From the NCBI RefSeq assembly GCF_004011825.1, contig NZ_RKLO01000001.1:829575-893574 (forward strand): DNA of 64,000 nucleotides, in the 5' to 3' direction. The translations under genes and the position numbers were made by a program. The stretch comes from Rhodococcus xishaensis. GTDB lineage: Bacteria; Actinomycetota; Actinomycetes; Mycobacteriales; Mycobacteriaceae. The notes below the pieces were generated by a model that was given only the letters and a program-made list of their open reading frames with translations, did no database searches and had not been told where the DNA came from. Shown in pieces: positions 35,611-46,513 of this stretch (positions are counted from its first letter, which is position 1; every line of letters begins with the position of its first letter).

Positions 35611-37203
35611 CTACCGAGGAGTGACCTTGGTGACGCCGGTCAGGGTCCCGAGGATGTAGAAGTCGCCCCCAGGCGCCAACGACAGTTGCGCGTACCAGTT
35701 GTTGAACCGGGCCGCGCCGTCGCCGACCTTCGCAGACCACTGGACGTCGCGTAGGTCGGAAGCGTTCAACGCCGTCAGATACCAGCCGTCGACCCGCTTC
35801 TCGTAGGTGATGATGGCGTTGTCGGCCGCGTTGCCTTTCGACACGATCGACGGCACGCTGATCGTGTGGTTGGCTGGCAACACTTCCACGCGTCCGTCGC
35901 TCCAGACTTCGATACCGCCGAACCCCCCGACCGTGGTCAGTGGTCCGAGCGTGGACTGAACGCTGTCGTTGCCCCAGTTGTTCTCGGCATAGATGCGGAC
36001 GCTGTCCGGCGTAGAGCCCGGGAGTACGATCTCGGAGTTCTCGTTGCTGATGTCGGTGCGGTCGCCGAATGGCGCGGCCTGTGCCAAGACTCGGTCCTCG
36101 CCTGGGCGCAGGTTCTTCTCGGCGCGATAGACGACGATGTTGGGCGTTACGGCGTTGTCGAAGATCGTCACGAATTCGCGATCGCCGATCTTGAAGTAGG
36201 ACGGTGAAGTGCCTGAGCCCCAACTGGTCTGGCCGGACTTCTGCCCGATGCCACGGTCGTAGGGGGCCTTCCAGGCGATCTCCGGGCTGCCGTCCGGTGC
36301 CATGTCGAACCGGTACATGAAGTAGTTGGTTTGCTGGAAGGTAGACAGCCCGGCCACGGGGTGCGACTCCGATATTCTCTCCTGCACTGTCCCATCGTTG
36401 AACTGGTTGACGTTCAAGGATTTGATGCAGTCGGTCGCGCAGGGCTCGGGTGCCACGGTGCCCACCGACCCCTCCGAGGTGGTGAACCAGATGTAACCCT
36501 CGTCGTTGGGGACCAGTGCGTAAAAGTTCTCGCCCGCGAGCGGGCCACCGCTGCCGGTCACATTGATGTCGCGGGCCATGACATAGCGGTCGACGCCACT
36601 GACCGGCGAGGCCTGACGCTCCCACGCGACGATGTGCCCATTAGGCATGCCCATGACGACGCGATAGTCGTTGTCCTGATAGAAGTAGCCGATTCCGCCG
36701 AACTCCGTCAATGCGGCCGACAGATCCGTGAAGTCCACTGCAAAGCTCTTGTAGGCGAGCAGGTTCCCGTTCATGTCGATCGTGATGATGCTGCGGACGA
36801 ACTCGTTCGTCAGCGGGTTCGGGTAGCCACCGCAGACGGTCTGGAGATTTCCGTCGGCGTCATATGTGTGGGCGGGGCACTCACCGGTGTTGACCGTGAT
36901 CTGTTGCCCGGTGTCGGGATCCTGGAACGTGTAGTCCGAAAAGATCTGGACGTCGACATTCGATGACCCTGCGGGACCGGGCATACTGTACGAGTCGGTG
37001 AACGCGGCATCATTGTGAATGTTGTTCCACGGGTTGGGTGACATCCAGGGGTTTTGGGAAACCCAGGCGGGTGCGGCGCTACTCGGTGACCATCCGAATA
37101 CGACGATCGCGATCAGCGAAAGAACCGAAAGTGTTCTCCAGTGACCCCGAGTGGGAAATCTGTGACGTTCAGCGGTTTTCGACACTGCCTCGGTGTTCTG
37201 CAT
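35611..37203 (-). CDS. Secreted protein of unknown function (possible beta-propeller)
   Basis: The 530-residue protein has an N-terminal signal segment (WRTLSVLSLIAIVVFGWSPSSAA, about 22-45) and then a long extracellular part rich in Asn, Gly, Trp and Tyr. Repeated short patterns (NLLAYKSF, GHIVAWE, WYLTALN, FYILGTL) suggest blades of a beta-propeller. Paired cysteines near ECPAH/CGGYP and PCATDC could form disulfides. The ATG at 37203 follows a GGGGG site; an upstream ATG at 37251 is less likely. A 221-bp piece of this gene is duplicated at 31419-31639. I do not recognise the family. Confidence 0.7.
   Translation of the reverse strand: MQNTEAVSKTAERHRFPTRGHWRTLSVLSLIAIVVFGWSPSSAAPAWVSQNPWMSPNPWNNIHNDAAFTDSYSMPGPAGSSNVDVQIFSDYTFQDPDTGQQITVNTGECPAHTYDADGNLQTVCGGYPNPLTNEFVRSIITIDMNGNLLAYKSFAVDFTDLSAALTEFGGIGYFYQDNDYRVVMGMPNGHIVAWERQASPVSGVDRYVMARDINVTGSGGPLAGENFYALVPNDEGYIWFTTSEGSVGTVAPEPCATDCIKSLNVNQFNDGTVQERISESHPVAGLSTFQQTNYFMYRFDMAPDGSPEIAWKAPYDRGIGQKSGQTSWGSGTSPSYFKIGDREFVTIFDNAVTPNIVVYRAEKNLRPGEDRVLAQAAPFGDRTDISNENSEIVLPGSTPDSVRIYAENNWGNDSVQSTLGPLTTVGGFGGIEVWSDGRVEVLPANHTISVPSIVSKGNAADNAIITYEKRVDGWYLTALNASDLRDVQWSAKVGDGAARFNNWYAQLSLAPGGDFYILGTLTGVTKVTPR
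35753..35973 (-). repeat. 221-bp duplicated fragment (copy B, within the intact secreted-protein gene)
   Basis: This is the in-gene copy of the sequence also found at 31419-31639, aligned without gaps at about 95% identity. It encodes residues of the C-terminal third of the secreted protein. Copy B is presumably the parent, because it lies in an open, signal-peptide-bearing gene. Confidence 0.9.
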
Positions 37204-37769
37204 CGGGAACCCCCAGTTCCGAACGAGCTTCGAGGTGGTTCGACGTTGCACCCCGGCTTCGAGTCGCAGTCACTTGCCATTGTCGCACCGTCACTTCGAG
37301 CGTCGAGGCGTTCTCGGTACCCGACTTCCCAAGAGCAGGCGATTCGCGTGAAAAATGTCCGGTGCCTGCGTGTTTCAGTGTTCGCTGCCAGTCGTTGTCT
37401 CTGGGGGCAGCGTGAGAAGAACGGCTCTATCGCAGGATTGTCATCATTCGCCCGACACAACCAACGAATCCTCGTAAAACGATGGCGGCCAGCAGTTTCA
37501 CACGTGCGGAAACGAGACTGGTTACCCCTGCCGGAGAGCGCCGTGTTCGCTGGCTGCACCTTGCAACCTGCGGGCATCTCACGGCGGAGGACGCCGTCAG
37601 GCAATGGAGTCGGCGGGCTGGTTAGCGGGGCAGGTGGTGCGCTGGCGGCGCACCTCGCACCACCTGCCCGACCGTCGAACTCTCACCTGAGCCCTCTGCC
37701 ATGAATCGCTGGCGACTGGTCGCCAGGATTCTGAGGTGCCGACCTCCCTGAGCACATCGCGTTGACGTA
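37204..37769. other. Long gene-free stretch upstream of the secreted-protein gene
   Basis: These 566 bp lie between two minus-strand genes and should contain the promoter of the secreted-protein gene. Apart from the hairpin at 37628-37669 I see no RNA gene, clear promoter or conserved frame. Open frames on the + strand here show no protein-like features. Confidence 0.5.
37628..37669 (-). terminator. Perfect 14-bp hairpin downstream of the EP-repeat membrane protein gene
   Basis: GGGCAGGTGGTGCG (37628-37641) and CGCACCACCTGCCC (37656-37669) pair perfectly around 14 bases. It lies about 100 bp past the stop of the minus-strand gene at 37770-38432. It is probably a terminator, without a clear T-tract. 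Confidence 0.65.
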
Positions 37770-38795
<1,026 letters not shown>

Positions 38796-40055
38796 CTATT
38801 GGAAGCACCCCGCGTAGCCTTCGTTATCGAACGTCTCGGCCGAACAGTACGTTACGGATGGGTAGTATTCCCCCATCGTCGCGGCGGGGTCCGCACCTTC
38901 CGCTTGCGCGGCCTGGATCGACAGCGGGTAGAACGTGTCCGTGGGCAACATGTTCCGCCAGATCAGGACCTTTCTCTCAATGTCTGTCGAGCCCCACGGC
39001 AGCACGGTGACCGTTGGATCAGCTTTCGACGGAACGTCTTCCGGGGCGGCGACAACGTAGGTGTACCAGCCTTCGGCGTCAAGTGCGGTCTCGAAGTCTC
39101 CGGCGCAGGCCACCACAGGGAAGGGGAGGACGAGGTCGTTCTGACACATGGACCAGTACCTGAGCTGCTGGTCGGGATCGATCGGGGAGTCACCCGCGCT
39201 GGTGTTCGGGAACGCAGGGGCCTTCCCGCGGACGACGGCAATACGCCCCGGTTCATAGGTCAGTTGCGCGCTGATGTACTTGTTGTCGCCGTTCGGGAAG
39301 AGGCCCGCGGTTCTCTCTGGGTTCGCGAACGTCGCCTCGGGTGCATTGCCAAGCAAGGAGTCCAGTAGCGACGGTCGTCCCTCAGGCCGTAGACCAGTCA
39401 TGAGACCGGATCCCTCGGAGGGCTGGTACCCGAATGGCTCAGCGCATGGCTGGATGGGCACCTCGTTTCCCCTGATGTTGTAGCGCACCTCCGGAAGTGG
39501 GACGCCGCCACTCTGAGACGCCGCGTCGTCTGGCACATATACGCGGTAGATGAGGAATCCGACTGGACTACCGCCCGGCCGGAGCGCCTGGATCTCATTG
39601 CGGGCGTGGTCAGCCGGCCCCGGCACCAGCGTCGCGGTCCACTGGCGCTCGTCGGGGGAGAGGTTCTCTGCCGGCGAATCGGAGAAGGGATTGCTACTTC
39701 CGGCGTCAGGGGAAATCAGTGCATCGCGGAGAGTGTCGATCGTGTCGAGCCCGGTGCCGTACGTATTGAGCGAAAAGTAGCGCGCCGCAGGGTAGTTGCC
39801 GGATAGCTCGATCGAGGTCTCGGGACCGAGCGCGTAGGGCAGCACCCAGTAGGTTGCGTTCGTGTCGGGGAAAGCGATGTTCCCGACCTCACCGTCGGAC
39901 ATGAACCGCCAGGCACACATACCCCGGTCGGATGTGTCCACGGCCTCCGATGACTGCGCGAGAGCCGATGGGGCGACGAGCATAGCGGACACTGATGCGG
40001 CCGCCGCCGCACAAGCTAAGAGGCTGCGCCTGATTGATCCAGCTGGTTTTCGCAC
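38796..40055 (-). CDS. Secreted DUF1214/DUF1254-like protein
   Basis: The 419-residue protein has a signal peptide (RSLLACAAAAASVSAMLVAPSALA, cleaved near residue 34). The body resembles DUF1214/DUF1254-type proteins, with patterns such as ATYWVLPYALG, PAARYFSLNTYG and GFLIYRVYVPD. These domains occur in exported proteins of actinobacteria and are of unknown activity. Eight or so cysteines, several near the C terminus (SVTYCSAETFDNEGYAGC), suggest disulfides. The GTG start at 40055 has a GGAG site 6 bases before it. Confidence 0.7.
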   Translation of the reverse strand: MRKPAGSIRRSLLACAAAAASVSAMLVAPSALAQSSEAVDTSDRGMCAWRFMSDGEVGNIAFPDTNATYWVLPYALGPETSIELSGNYPAARYFSLNTYGTGLDTIDTLRDALISPDAGSSNPFSDSPAENLSPDERQWTATLVPGPADHARNEIQALRPGGSPVGFLIYRVYVPDDAASQSGGVPLPEVRYNIRGNEVPIQPCAEPFGYQPSEGSGLMTGLRPEGRPSLLDSLLGNAPEATFANPERTAGLFPNGDNKYISAQLTYEPGRIAVVRGKAPAFPNTSAGDSPIDPDQQLRYWSMCQNDLVLPFPVVACAGDFETALDAEGWYTYVVAAPEDVPSKADPTVTVLPWGSTDIERKVLIWRNMLPTDTFYPLSIQAAQAEGADPAATMGEYYPSVTYCSAETFDNEGYAGCFQ

Positions 40056-40642
40056 TGGTACTCCAATCCTGATCTTCTACTTGGCCGCGGTGGTTCCGTG
40101 GAGTTGATCGGAACCGTCCCTGTATGTCAAGAGAGTGTCTCGAAAGGGAGCTCAGCGGGTTGCTGGGCTGTGGCACGAGCGCAGTAGGCGTCGTCGAGTT
40201 CGACGGGTGGGATGTCTCCTTGTTCAGCCCGTCGTCGTGTCCGTAAGGCCGCTTGCGTATTGGTCACCGCGCACGAGGTCGGTCCGCAGTTTCGTGAAAT
40301 CGACAGCACGGTAACGAGTGCGAGTACATTCGGCCTCCTCGAATACACGGAAGATTGCGTCGCACAAGGACAGTTGAACCATCCGAGACATGTCCTCAGT
40401 TCACCTGACGCTTCCGCGCGATCGGTTCTGATGCATAGGTGTCGAGGTGGTGTGCGCGAGCTGTTCGCTGCCGGCCGAGCAGGCTCCCCGAAGCGCCCGG
40501 CGTTTCGGATGCGCGGTCGGGATGGGGTGCCGGAACGTCTGCTCGCCCGCCGGGTCGCGCTGTCCACGCGGTCCCGGATGGACGCAAGACGGCCGCCCGG
40601 CCGCCGGTCGGGGCGGTGGGTCCGGCTAGATAGAGTGCTCCC
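40056..40642. other. Long intergenic stretch at the right border of the his-operon interruption
   Basis: These 587 bp separate the secreted-protein gene from hisH. They contain an inverted repeat, GGTTCC (40092-40097) / GGAACC (40110-40115), which may be an operator of the minus-strand gene, and a transposase-like remnant at 40127-40240. A TAGATA box at 40627-40632 may be the -10 of a hisH promoter. The rest shows no recognisable gene. Confidence 0.5.
40127..40240 (-). mobile_element. Probable IS3/IS481-type transposase C-terminal remnant
   Basis: The minus strand reads QGDIPPVELDDAYCARATAQQP and ends in a stop at 40127. This resembles the extreme C terminus of IS3-type transposases (…GDIPPVEFE-AYYA…). 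Only about 35 codons remain and the preceding sequence is not transposase-like. The identification rests on a short motif and is tentative. Confidence 0.45.
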
Positions 40643-41272
40643 ATGAGTTCCGTCGCCCTCCTCGACTACGGATCCGGGAATCTTCACTCGGCCGAGCGCG
40701 CCCTTGCCCGTGTCGGGGCCGACGTCACCGTCACCTCCGATCCCCGGATTGCACTCGCTGCCGACGGTCTCGTGGTTCCCGGCGTCGGCGCCTTCGCGGC
40801 ATGCATGGAGGGCCTGCTCGAGGTCAAGGGTGATCGGATCATCGGTCAGCGACTGGCCGGTGGGCGCCCCGTCTTGGGCATTTGCGTCGGTATGCAGATC
40901 CTGTTCGAACGTGGCGTCGAGTTCGGCGTCGAGGCGGATGGCTGCGGCGAGTGGCCAGGTACGGTCGAACGACTCGAGGCCGACGTCCTGCCCCACATGG
41001 GATGGAACACCGTCCAAGCACCCGATGACAGCATCCTGTTCGCCGGTATGGACGCCGACACCCGCTTCTACTTCGTCCACTCGTACGCGGCGCGCAAGTG
41101 GGAGCTGCCGCCGTCCGACCACATCGCTCCGGCCAAACTGACGTGGGCCGAGCACGGCGACCGGTTCCTGGCGGCGGTGGAGAACGGGCCTTTGTCGGCG
41201 ACGCAATTCCATCCCGAGAAGTCTGGTGACGCCGGAGCGCATCTGTTGGAGAACTGGGTCCGCAGCGTGTGA
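40643..41272 (+). CDS. hisH: Imidazole glycerol phosphate synthase, glutaminase subunit
   Basis: HisH releases ammonia from glutamine for HisF. The 209-residue class I glutaminase has the nucleophile in GICVGMQ (Cys about 80) and the His-Glu pair in FHPEKSG near residue 192. It opens the second half of the his cluster. No good ribosome-binding site is visible before the ATG. A TAGATA box 10 bases upstream would place the transcript start at or next to the ATG, so a leaderless mRNA is plausible. This would compensate for the separation from the hisD promoter. Confidence 0.96.
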   Translation: MSSVALLDYGSGNLHSAERALARVGADVTVTSDPRIALAADGLVVPGVGAFAACMEGLLEVKGDRIIGQRLAGGRPVLGICVGMQILFERGVEFGVEADGCGEWPGTVERLEADVLPHMGWNTVQAPDDSILFAGMDADTRFYFVHSYAARKWELPPSDHIAPAKLTWAEHGDRFLAAVENGPLSATQFHPEKSGDAGAHLLENWVRSV

Positions 41273-41352
41273 CACCGGCGATCGGTCGGGCGGCGCGGCG
41301 GGACCGCTACCCGGAACCCGGCCATGGGCAGTGACCCGCTAGGATCGGCGCA

Positions 41353-42087
41353 GTGAGCCTGGTCCTTTTGCCTGCTGTAGATGTCGCCAACGGTGAAGCT
41401 GTTCGCCTCGTTCAGGGAGAGGCGGGAAGCGAGACCAGTTACGGTGCGCCCCGTGAAGCCGCCCTCGCGTGGCAGAACGACGGTGCCGAATGGGTGCATC
41501 TGGTCGACCTCGACGCCGCGTTCGGCCGCGGATCCAACCGTGAGCTGTTGGCCGCCGTCGTCGGTGAACTCGACGTCAAGGTGGAGTTGTCCGGCGGTAT
41601 CCGCGACGACGACTCCCTCGAGGCCGCCCTCGCGACCGGGTGCGCGCGTGTGAACCTCGGCACCGCCGCGGTGGAGGACCCGGAGTGGTGCGCCCGCGCC
41701 ATCGCCAAGCACGGCGAACGCATCGCCGTCGGTCTCGACGTCAAGCTGATCGACGGCGACTATCGTCTGCGCGGGCGCGGCTGGGTGTCCGACGGCGGCG
41801 ATCTGTGGGAGGTCCTCGAGCGCCTCAACCGCGACGGCTGCTCCCGATACGTCGTCACCGACGTCAGCAAGGACGGCACCCTGACCGGCCCCAACCTCGA
41901 ACTGCTCAGCGCGGTATGCGCAGCCACCGACGCGCCAGTCGTGGCCTCGGGCGGCGTCTCCACGATCACCGACCTCGAGGCCATCGCGGGTCTCGTCGAT
42001 GAGGGCGTCGAGGGGTCCATCGTCGGGAAGGCGCTCTACGCAGGACGGTTCACGCTCCCCGAGGCGCTCGCAGCGGTCTCACGCTAG
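41353..42087 (+). CDS. priA: Phosphoribosyl isomerase A (bifunctional HisA/TrpF)
   Basis: PriA is the TIM-barrel isomerase that in actinobacteria serves both histidine (ProFAR) and tryptophan (PRA) synthesis. The 244-residue protein shows [18 protein letters not shown] with the first catalytic Asp and [15 protein letters not shown] with the second. No separate trpF is present in the trp cluster of this window, consistent with the dual role. The GTG at 41353 lies 80 bp after hisH. It is also called hisA. Confidence 0.95.
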   Translation: MSLVLLPAVDVANGEAVRLVQGEAGSETSYGAPREAALAWQNDGAEWVHLVDLDAAFGRGSNRELLAAVVGELDVKVELSGGIRDDDSLEAALATGCARVNLGTAAVEDPEWCARAIAKHGERIAVGLDVKLIDGDYRLRGRGWVSDGGDLWEVLERLNRDGCSRYVVTDVSKDGTLTGPNLELLSAVCAATDAPVVASGGVSTITDLEAIAGLVDEGVEGSIVGKALYAGRFTLPEALAAVSR

Positions 42088-42100
42088 GACGGCCGCCGCG

Positions 42101-42934
42101 ATGTGCCTGCCCCGGGAGCCGCTGGAGTTGCTCACGATCGCCAGCGAGGTCCTGGACGGTGCCCGGGACCGGTTCGTCGAGGGTCTCGGTGCCCCCAGTG
42201 CCGTGCGCAAAGGTCCGGCAGACTTCGCTACCGCGGTCGATCTCGAACTGGAACGGCTGATCTCCGAGGAACTCGAACACCGCACGGGCATCGAGGTACA
42301 CGGCGAGGAGTTCGGCGGCCCCGAAATGTCCGTCGGCGATGTGTGGATCCTCGATCCGATAGACGGGACCTACAACTATTCGGCAGGCCTGCCGATGGCG
42401 GGGATGCTGCTGGCGCTGCTTCGGGATGGAGATCCCGTTCTCGGTCTGACGTGGCTGCCGTTGACCGGTGAGCGGTACGAGGCTGCGAGGGGCGGACCGG
42501 TGCTGCGAAACGGTATCGCGTTGCCGCCCTTACAGACAGGCGCACTCGCGGACGTGATGGTCGCGTTCGGGGCATTCAACATCGACAGCCATGGACGAAT
42601 TCCCGGACAGTACCGGTTCGACCTGCTCGGCGAGCTGAGCCGTACGTCGTCACGAATCCGCATGCACGGATCGACGGGCGTCGATCTCGCCTACACGGCG
42701 GCCGGAATCCTAGGCGGCGCAGTGGTGTTCGGTCACCACCCTTGGGACAACGCGGCCGGCGTCGCGCTCGTCCGCGCTGCCGGCGGTGTCGTCACCGACC
42801 TGCGTGGTGCACCCTGGCAGGTGGGGTCGCGGTCATTGTTGGCGGCCGCCCCCGGTGTACACGGCGAACTACTCGACATTCTCGACTCTCTGGGTGACCC
42901 GGAGAACCGGTCTGAAGGAGGGCCGCAACGATGA
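42101..42934 (+). CDS. impA: Inositol monophosphatase-family phosphatase (ImpA)
   Basis: This 277-residue Mg-dependent phosphatase has the metal-binding signature [12 protein letters not shown] and the C-terminal [15 protein letters not shown]. Its position between priA and hisF is the same as impA (Rv1604) in M. tuberculosis. It may dephosphorylate inositol phosphate or histidinol phosphate; family similarity and operon position do not decide between them. The stop overlaps the hisF start (ATGA). Confidence 0.9.
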   Translation: MCLPREPLELLTIASEVLDGARDRFVEGLGAPSAVRKGPADFATAVDLELERLISEELEHRTGIEVHGEEFGGPEMSVGDVWILDPIDGTYNYSAGLPMAGMLLALLRDGDPVLGLTWLPLTGERYEAARGGPVLRNGIALPPLQTGALADVMVAFGAFNIDSHGRIPGQYRFDLLGELSRTSSRIRMHGSTGVDLAYTAAGILGGAVVFGHHPWDNAAGVALVRAAGGVVTDLRGAPWQVGSRSLLAAAPGVHGELLDILDSLGDPENRSEGGPQR

Positions 42935-43704
42935 CTTTGGCTGTTCGAGTGATCCCTTGTCTGGACGTGGATGCGGGCCGCGTCGTCAAGGGCGTCAACT
43001 TCGAGAACCTGCGTGACGCAGGTGATCCTGTCGAGCTGGCCGCGACGTACGACGCTCAAGGGGCGGACGAGTTGACGTTCCTCGACGTCACAGCGTCGAG
43101 CGGTGACCGCGACACCATGCTCGACGTCGTCACCCGCACCGCCGAGCAGGTCTTCATTCCGCTGACGGTCGGCGGCGGCGTACGGACCGTGGAGGACGTC
43201 GATCGCCTGCTGCGCGCTGGTGCCGACAAGGTCAGCGTCAATACCGCCGCCATCGCGCGCCCCGAGGTGCTGCGGGAGATGTCCGAGCGATTCGGTTCGC
43301 AGTGCATCGTGCTCTCGGTCGATGCACGCATCGTCCCCGAGGGCCAGCAGCCGACGCCGTCAGGGTGGGAGGTCACCACGCACGGCGGCAAGCGCGGTAC
43401 CGGCATCGACGCGGTCGAGTGGGCGCAGCGCGGAGCCGAGTTGGGCGTTGGTGAGATTCTGCTGAACTCGATGGACGCCGACGGCACAAAGGTGGGTTTC
43501 GATCTGACGATGATCCGCGCAGTCCGTGCCGCAGTACATGTACCGGTCATAGCGAGCGGCGGCGCCGGCGCCGTCGAGCACTTTGCCCCCGCCGTCGAGG
43601 CGGGCGCCGACGCCGTGCTTGCCGCGAGCGTGTTCCACTTCGGGGAGATGACGATCGGTGACGTCAAGGCAACCATGCGTGCAGAAGGGATCACTGTCCG
43701 ATGA
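42931..43704 (+). CDS. hisF: Imidazole glycerol phosphate synthase, cyclase subunit
   Basis: HisF uses ammonia from HisH to convert PRFAR into imidazole glycerol phosphate and AICAR. The 257-residue TIM barrel shows [19 protein letters not shown] with the catalytic Asp, [11 protein letters not shown] and the phosphate-binding [10 protein letters not shown]. Overlapping ATGA junctions link it to impA upstream and hisI downstream. Confidence 0.97.
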   Translation: MTLAVRVIPCLDVDAGRVVKGVNFENLRDAGDPVELAATYDAQGADELTFLDVTASSGDRDTMLDVVTRTAEQVFIPLTVGGGVRTVEDVDRLLRAGADKVSVNTAAIARPEVLREMSERFGSQCIVLSVDARIVPEGQQPTPSGWEVTTHGGKRGTGIDAVEWAQRGAELGVGEILLNSMDADGTKVGFDLTMIRAVRAAVHVPVIASGGAGAVEHFAPAVEAGADAVLAASVFHFGEMTIGDVKATMRAEGITVR

Positions 43705-44048
43705 GCCTCGATCCGTCGATCGCCTCCCGCCTCAAGCGCAACGATGCCGGTCTGTTCACTGCTGTAGCGCAGGAACGTTCTACCGGCGACGTGCTCATGG
43801 TCGCCTGGATGGACGACGAAGCCCTCGCCCGTACCCTGGAGACGCGCAAGGGCACGTACTACTCCCGCTCCCGGCAGCAGTACTGGGTCAAGGGTGAGAC
43901 GTCCGGTCACACGCAATACGTCCACGAAGTGCGCCTCGATTGCGACGGTGACACCGTTCTGTTGATCGTCGACCAGGTGGGTGCCGCATGCCACACCGGA
44001 ACCCACACCTGTTTCGACGCCGACGTCCTCCTGAGCCCGGAGTCCTGA
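43701..44048 (+). CDS. hisI: Phosphoribosyl-AMP cyclohydrolase
   Basis: HisI opens the adenine ring of phosphoribosyl-AMP in the third step of histidine synthesis. The 115-residue protein has the conserved VAWMDDEAL, the metal-binding [10 protein letters not shown] and the zinc-binding C-terminal pattern CHTGTHTC. It starts inside the hisF stop (ATGA) and ends the cluster ahead of a strong hairpin. hisG and hisE are not in the window. Confidence 0.96.
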   Translation: MSLDPSIASRLKRNDAGLFTAVAQERSTGDVLMVAWMDDEALARTLETRKGTYYSRSRQQYWVKGETSGHTQYVHEVRLDCDGDTVLLIVDQVGAACHTGTHTCFDADVLLSPES

Positions 44049-44065
44049 CCGGCGCCGGTCCTTGC

Positions 44066-44089
44066 GGGCGCCGGCCCTGACCGGCGCCC
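44066..44089 (+). terminator. GC-rich hairpin ending the his cluster
   Basis: GGGCGCCGG (44066-44074) pairs perfectly with CCGGCGCCC (44081-44089) around CCCTGA. A second palindrome, GACCGGC/GCCGGTC at 44047-44060, lies just before it and can form a competing stem. Both follow hisI closely. Confidence 0.75.
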
Positions 44090-44157
44090 CAGCAGGTCTG
44101 GTTCACAAGCTTCCGTCCCGGAAGCAGGCACCGAGCCGGAAGGGTCAGAATGGTGGC

Positions 44158-44337
44158 ATGCCACTCATCCAGATCAGCCAGACGCCGGGCCTGACGGCCG
44201 ACCAGAAGCGTGCCGCGATCGCCGCCGTTACCAAGGCCTACGCCGAGGCGACCGGCAAGAATTCGTCCAAGGTGTGGGTCACCATCACCGATGTTCCACG
44301 GGAGAACTGGGGTGTCGGAGGAGAACCGCTGGGGTGA
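44158..44337 (+). CDS. 4-oxalocrotonate tautomerase-family protein
   Basis: The 59-residue protein starts Met-Pro, so removal of Met exposes the catalytic Pro1 of the tautomerase superfamily. PLIQISQTPGLTADQKRA and the closing NWGVGGEPL match the small 4-OT-like subunits, which act as hexamers on enol/keto substrates. Earlier in-frame starts would hide the proline and are rejected. It sits alone past the his terminator; substrate unknown. Confidence 0.8.
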   Translation: MPLIQISQTPGLTADQKRAAIAAVTKAYAEATGKNSSKVWVTITDVPRENWGVGGEPLG

Positions 44338-44374
44338 TCGAGCGAGCGTGTGGCGACGGGCGCGATATGTGCGG

Positions 44375-45103
44375 TCAGATTGCCGCACGTTCCTTCGTCG
44401 GCAGCGACGCACGCCTTCGGATCGAGGCGACCTTGCGGTTCATGACGTGACGGACCAGCCTCCGGAACAGGAGGTTCCGAACGCCGGTGAGGTTGGTCCC
44501 GTGCTCTCGGTAGAAGGCGTCCGGGTCGTCGTACGTCCCGAACTCACGGTTCACTCCGGTCTTCTGAATCGCCGTGTCATTGCCGGTCCAAGCCACCGGT
44601 GGGTCGTCGATGTTCTCAGTGCCTGCGCCGTAGCCGAGGAAGGCTCGGCCCGAGGCGACCGTGTTGCGTAGTCCGGTCAGGTAGTCGGCGTCCAGGATGA
44701 CGCCTTCCAAGTCGACCCACCGGTCTTCGAACCGGACCTCCGCCCAACTGTGAAGGATGTCCCGAGGGGCCAGGCGGTAGAGGATGCCGTCCACGACGCC
44801 CTTCTGGAGGCGCTTGTCGATAGTCGCCCCGTGGAACCGGCAGGGCACCTCGACGGCCCTCAGTAGAGCCATCAAGAGTGAGGTCTTCGTGTTGCACTGG
44901 CCGTATCCGTCGTCAAGCACCTGGGAGGCGGTCAATGCGTCAGAGGTGTTGTATCCGAAGCCGATCTCGTCCCTTACGAAGTCATAGACCGCGCCGATGC
45001 GGGTTCCATGGGGCAGATCGCGCCATCCACGCTTTGCCACCAGCGCCCGAACGGAAGGGTGGTCGTAGTCGAGGATGGGGGTGGGCTGTAGGTGAACGTC
45101 CAT
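44375..45103 (-). CDS. Transglutaminase-like (papain-fold) protein
   Basis: The 242-residue protein shows the transglutaminase-like triad: Cys in DDGYGQCNTKTSLLMALLRA, His in DILHSWAEVRF and Asp in RWVDLEGVILD. Family members are cysteine peptidases or amide-processing enzymes. The ATG at 45103 is chosen; a GTG at 45160, 18 bp after the upstream AraC-type gene, would add 19 residues and cannot be excluded. Co-transcription with the AraC regulator is likely. Substrate unknown. Confidence 0.8.
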   Translation of the reverse strand: MDVHLQPTPILDYDHPSVRALVAKRGWRDLPHGTRIGAVYDFVRDEIGFGYNTSDALTASQVLDDGYGQCNTKTSLLMALLRAVEVPCRFHGATIDKRLQKGVVDGILYRLAPRDILHSWAEVRFEDRWVDLEGVILDADYLTGLRNTVASGRAFLGYGAGTENIDDPPVAWTGNDTAIQKTGVNREFGTYDDPDAFYREHGTNLTGVRNLLFRRLVRHVMNRKVASIRRRASLPTKERAAI

Positions 45104-45178
45104 GAACCGAACGTATGCATAGCCGGTGCCGAAGGCTTGAACGTTGCGGCTGACCTTCACGGATGGTGCCCGGTCGGG

Positions 45179-45967
45179 TCAGGAGGCACCCCCAGGCCAT
45201 ACAGCGGGGTCGAACGTCATTCCCAAGAGGGTCGAGGGGCTCAGGCCGAAATTGCTCTTGAACACGCGACTGAGGTGCGACGAGTCGCTGAAGCCGGCCG
45301 CGACCGCGGCTCGAGTCAGGTTGTCGCCGCCCGCAACTCGCTCGGCCACATTCCGCAGACGGAGCCACAGTCCGTAGCGCCGGAACGGGATGCCCACTTC
45401 TCGGGTGAACAGGTGGGTCAAACGCGAGGGAGAAATGTGCGCCTCGGCGGCCGCCCGCGCGAGAGTGGGCCGTGAACCAGAGTTCTCTTCCAAGTACCGC
45501 AGCGCGGAGCGTACCTGTCCGGACAGTTGGACAGGCCGCTCCTGCGCTTCCGGGGTGACAGCCCGGACCAGCCGGTCGATGACGGTCACGGCGTTCGACT
45601 CGTCGGAGTGCTCGGTGACGATGCGCGTGAGCGCGTCCTCGAACTCCTGGCCACGGCTTCGTTCGCCAACGACACTGAGCCCACGGCCACGCGGACCGAA
45701 AGGCTCGACCAGGATCAGCAGCAGACTGCGAGAGTTGCAGCGCAGTCGGTGCGGCAGCCCGCTCGGAACGACCGCGGCCGAAGCGCGAAAGTCGTCGTCG
45801 TCGAACTCGAGGACGAACGGTTCGTCCAGGGCGACCATTACCTGCACGGCGTGATGCGCGTGCAGCGTCGCATCGCCGCCGGCACCGCGATATAGAACCG
45901 CGCCTGGGGTCAAGGTGAGCAATCCGCTCCATCGAAAGCGCTCAGGGGTCGCCGGTTCCACCGACAT
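45179..45967 (-). CDS. AraC-family transcriptional regulator
   Basis: The protein of about 262 residues has an N-terminal cupin-like sensor domain (HAHHAVQVMVALDEPF) and a C-terminal double helix-turn-helix of AraC type (about 165-255, LARAAAEAHISPSRLTHLFTREVGIPF and AGFSDSSHLSRVFKSNFGLSP). It is followed closely by the transglutaminase-like gene, its most likely target or partner. The ATG at 45967 is preceded by GAGGGTGG; a GTG at 45976 is also in frame. Confidence 0.85.
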   Translation of the reverse strand: MSVEPATPERFRWSGLLTLTPGAVLYRGAGGDATLHAHHAVQVMVALDEPFVLEFDDDDFRASAAVVPSGLPHRLRCNSRSLLLILVEPFGPRGRGLSVVGERSRGQEFEDALTRIVTEHSDESNAVTVIDRLVRAVTPEAQERPVQLSGQVRSALRYLEENSGSRPTLARAAAEAHISPSRLTHLFTREVGIPFRRYGLWLRLRNVAERVAGGDNLTRAAVAAGFSDSSHLSRVFKSNFGLSPSTLLGMTFDPAVWPGGAS

Positions 45968-45996
45968 CGCAGCCACCCTCGAGCGGTCCGGCCGTA

Positions 45997-46455
45997 TCAG
46001 GCGCGGTTGCGGACGAACTCGAGTGCACGGTCCGCGTGCAGATTGGCGCGCATCTCACTGGAGATCACTTCGAGCACCGTGCGGTCGGTATCGATGACGA
46101 ACGTGCTCCGCTTGACCGGGGTGATCTTGCCCAGGAGGCCGCGTTTGACCCCGAACTGCTCCGCGACGGTGCCGTCCACGTCGGCCAGCAATGGGTAGCC
46201 GAACGACTGTGCCTGGGCGAAGTCGGACTGCTTCTCGATGCTGTCTCGACTGATCCCGGCGACGGACGCCCCGGCCTCGGCGAACTCACGCGCGAGGTCC
46301 CGGAAATGGCAGGCCTCGGCCGTGCACACCGGGGTGGATGCTGCGGGGTAGAAGAACAGCACGAGTGGTCCGTCCGCGAGCAGAGACGTCAATGTGCGAC
46401 TGGTGCCGTCCTGGTCGGGAAGTTCGAACAAGGGTGCACGCTCACCTGGCTTCAT
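45997..46455 (-). CDS. bcpB: Thioredoxin-dependent peroxiredoxin, BCP type
   Basis: This 152-residue peroxiredoxin reduces hydroperoxides. The motif [14 protein letters not shown] holds the peroxidatic Cys44 and a second cysteine, Cys49, five residues later, the atypical 2-Cys arrangement of some BCP proteins. The ATG at 46455 begins MKPGERAP, the usual start of the family; longer frames upstream overlap trpE. Its location divergent from trpE matches bcpB (Rv1608c) in M. tuberculosis. Confidence 0.9.
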   Translation of the reverse strand: MKPGERAPLFELPDQDGTSRTLTSLLADGPLVLFFYPAASTPVCTAEACHFRDLAREFAEAGASVAGISRDSIEKQSDFAQAQSFGYPLLADVDGTVAEQFGVKRGLLGKITPVKRSTFVIDTDRTVLEVISSEMRANLHADRALEFVRNRA

Positions 46456-46513
46456 GATCACTGACGCTACCCGCGACCGCAGCCGAGATCGATGTTGCTG
46501 GGATGATGGGTGC

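Noticed and set aside
46456-46513. Trp attenuator leader before trpE
   Set aside because: The 58-bp gap has no leader peptide with Trp codons and no terminator/antiterminator pair.
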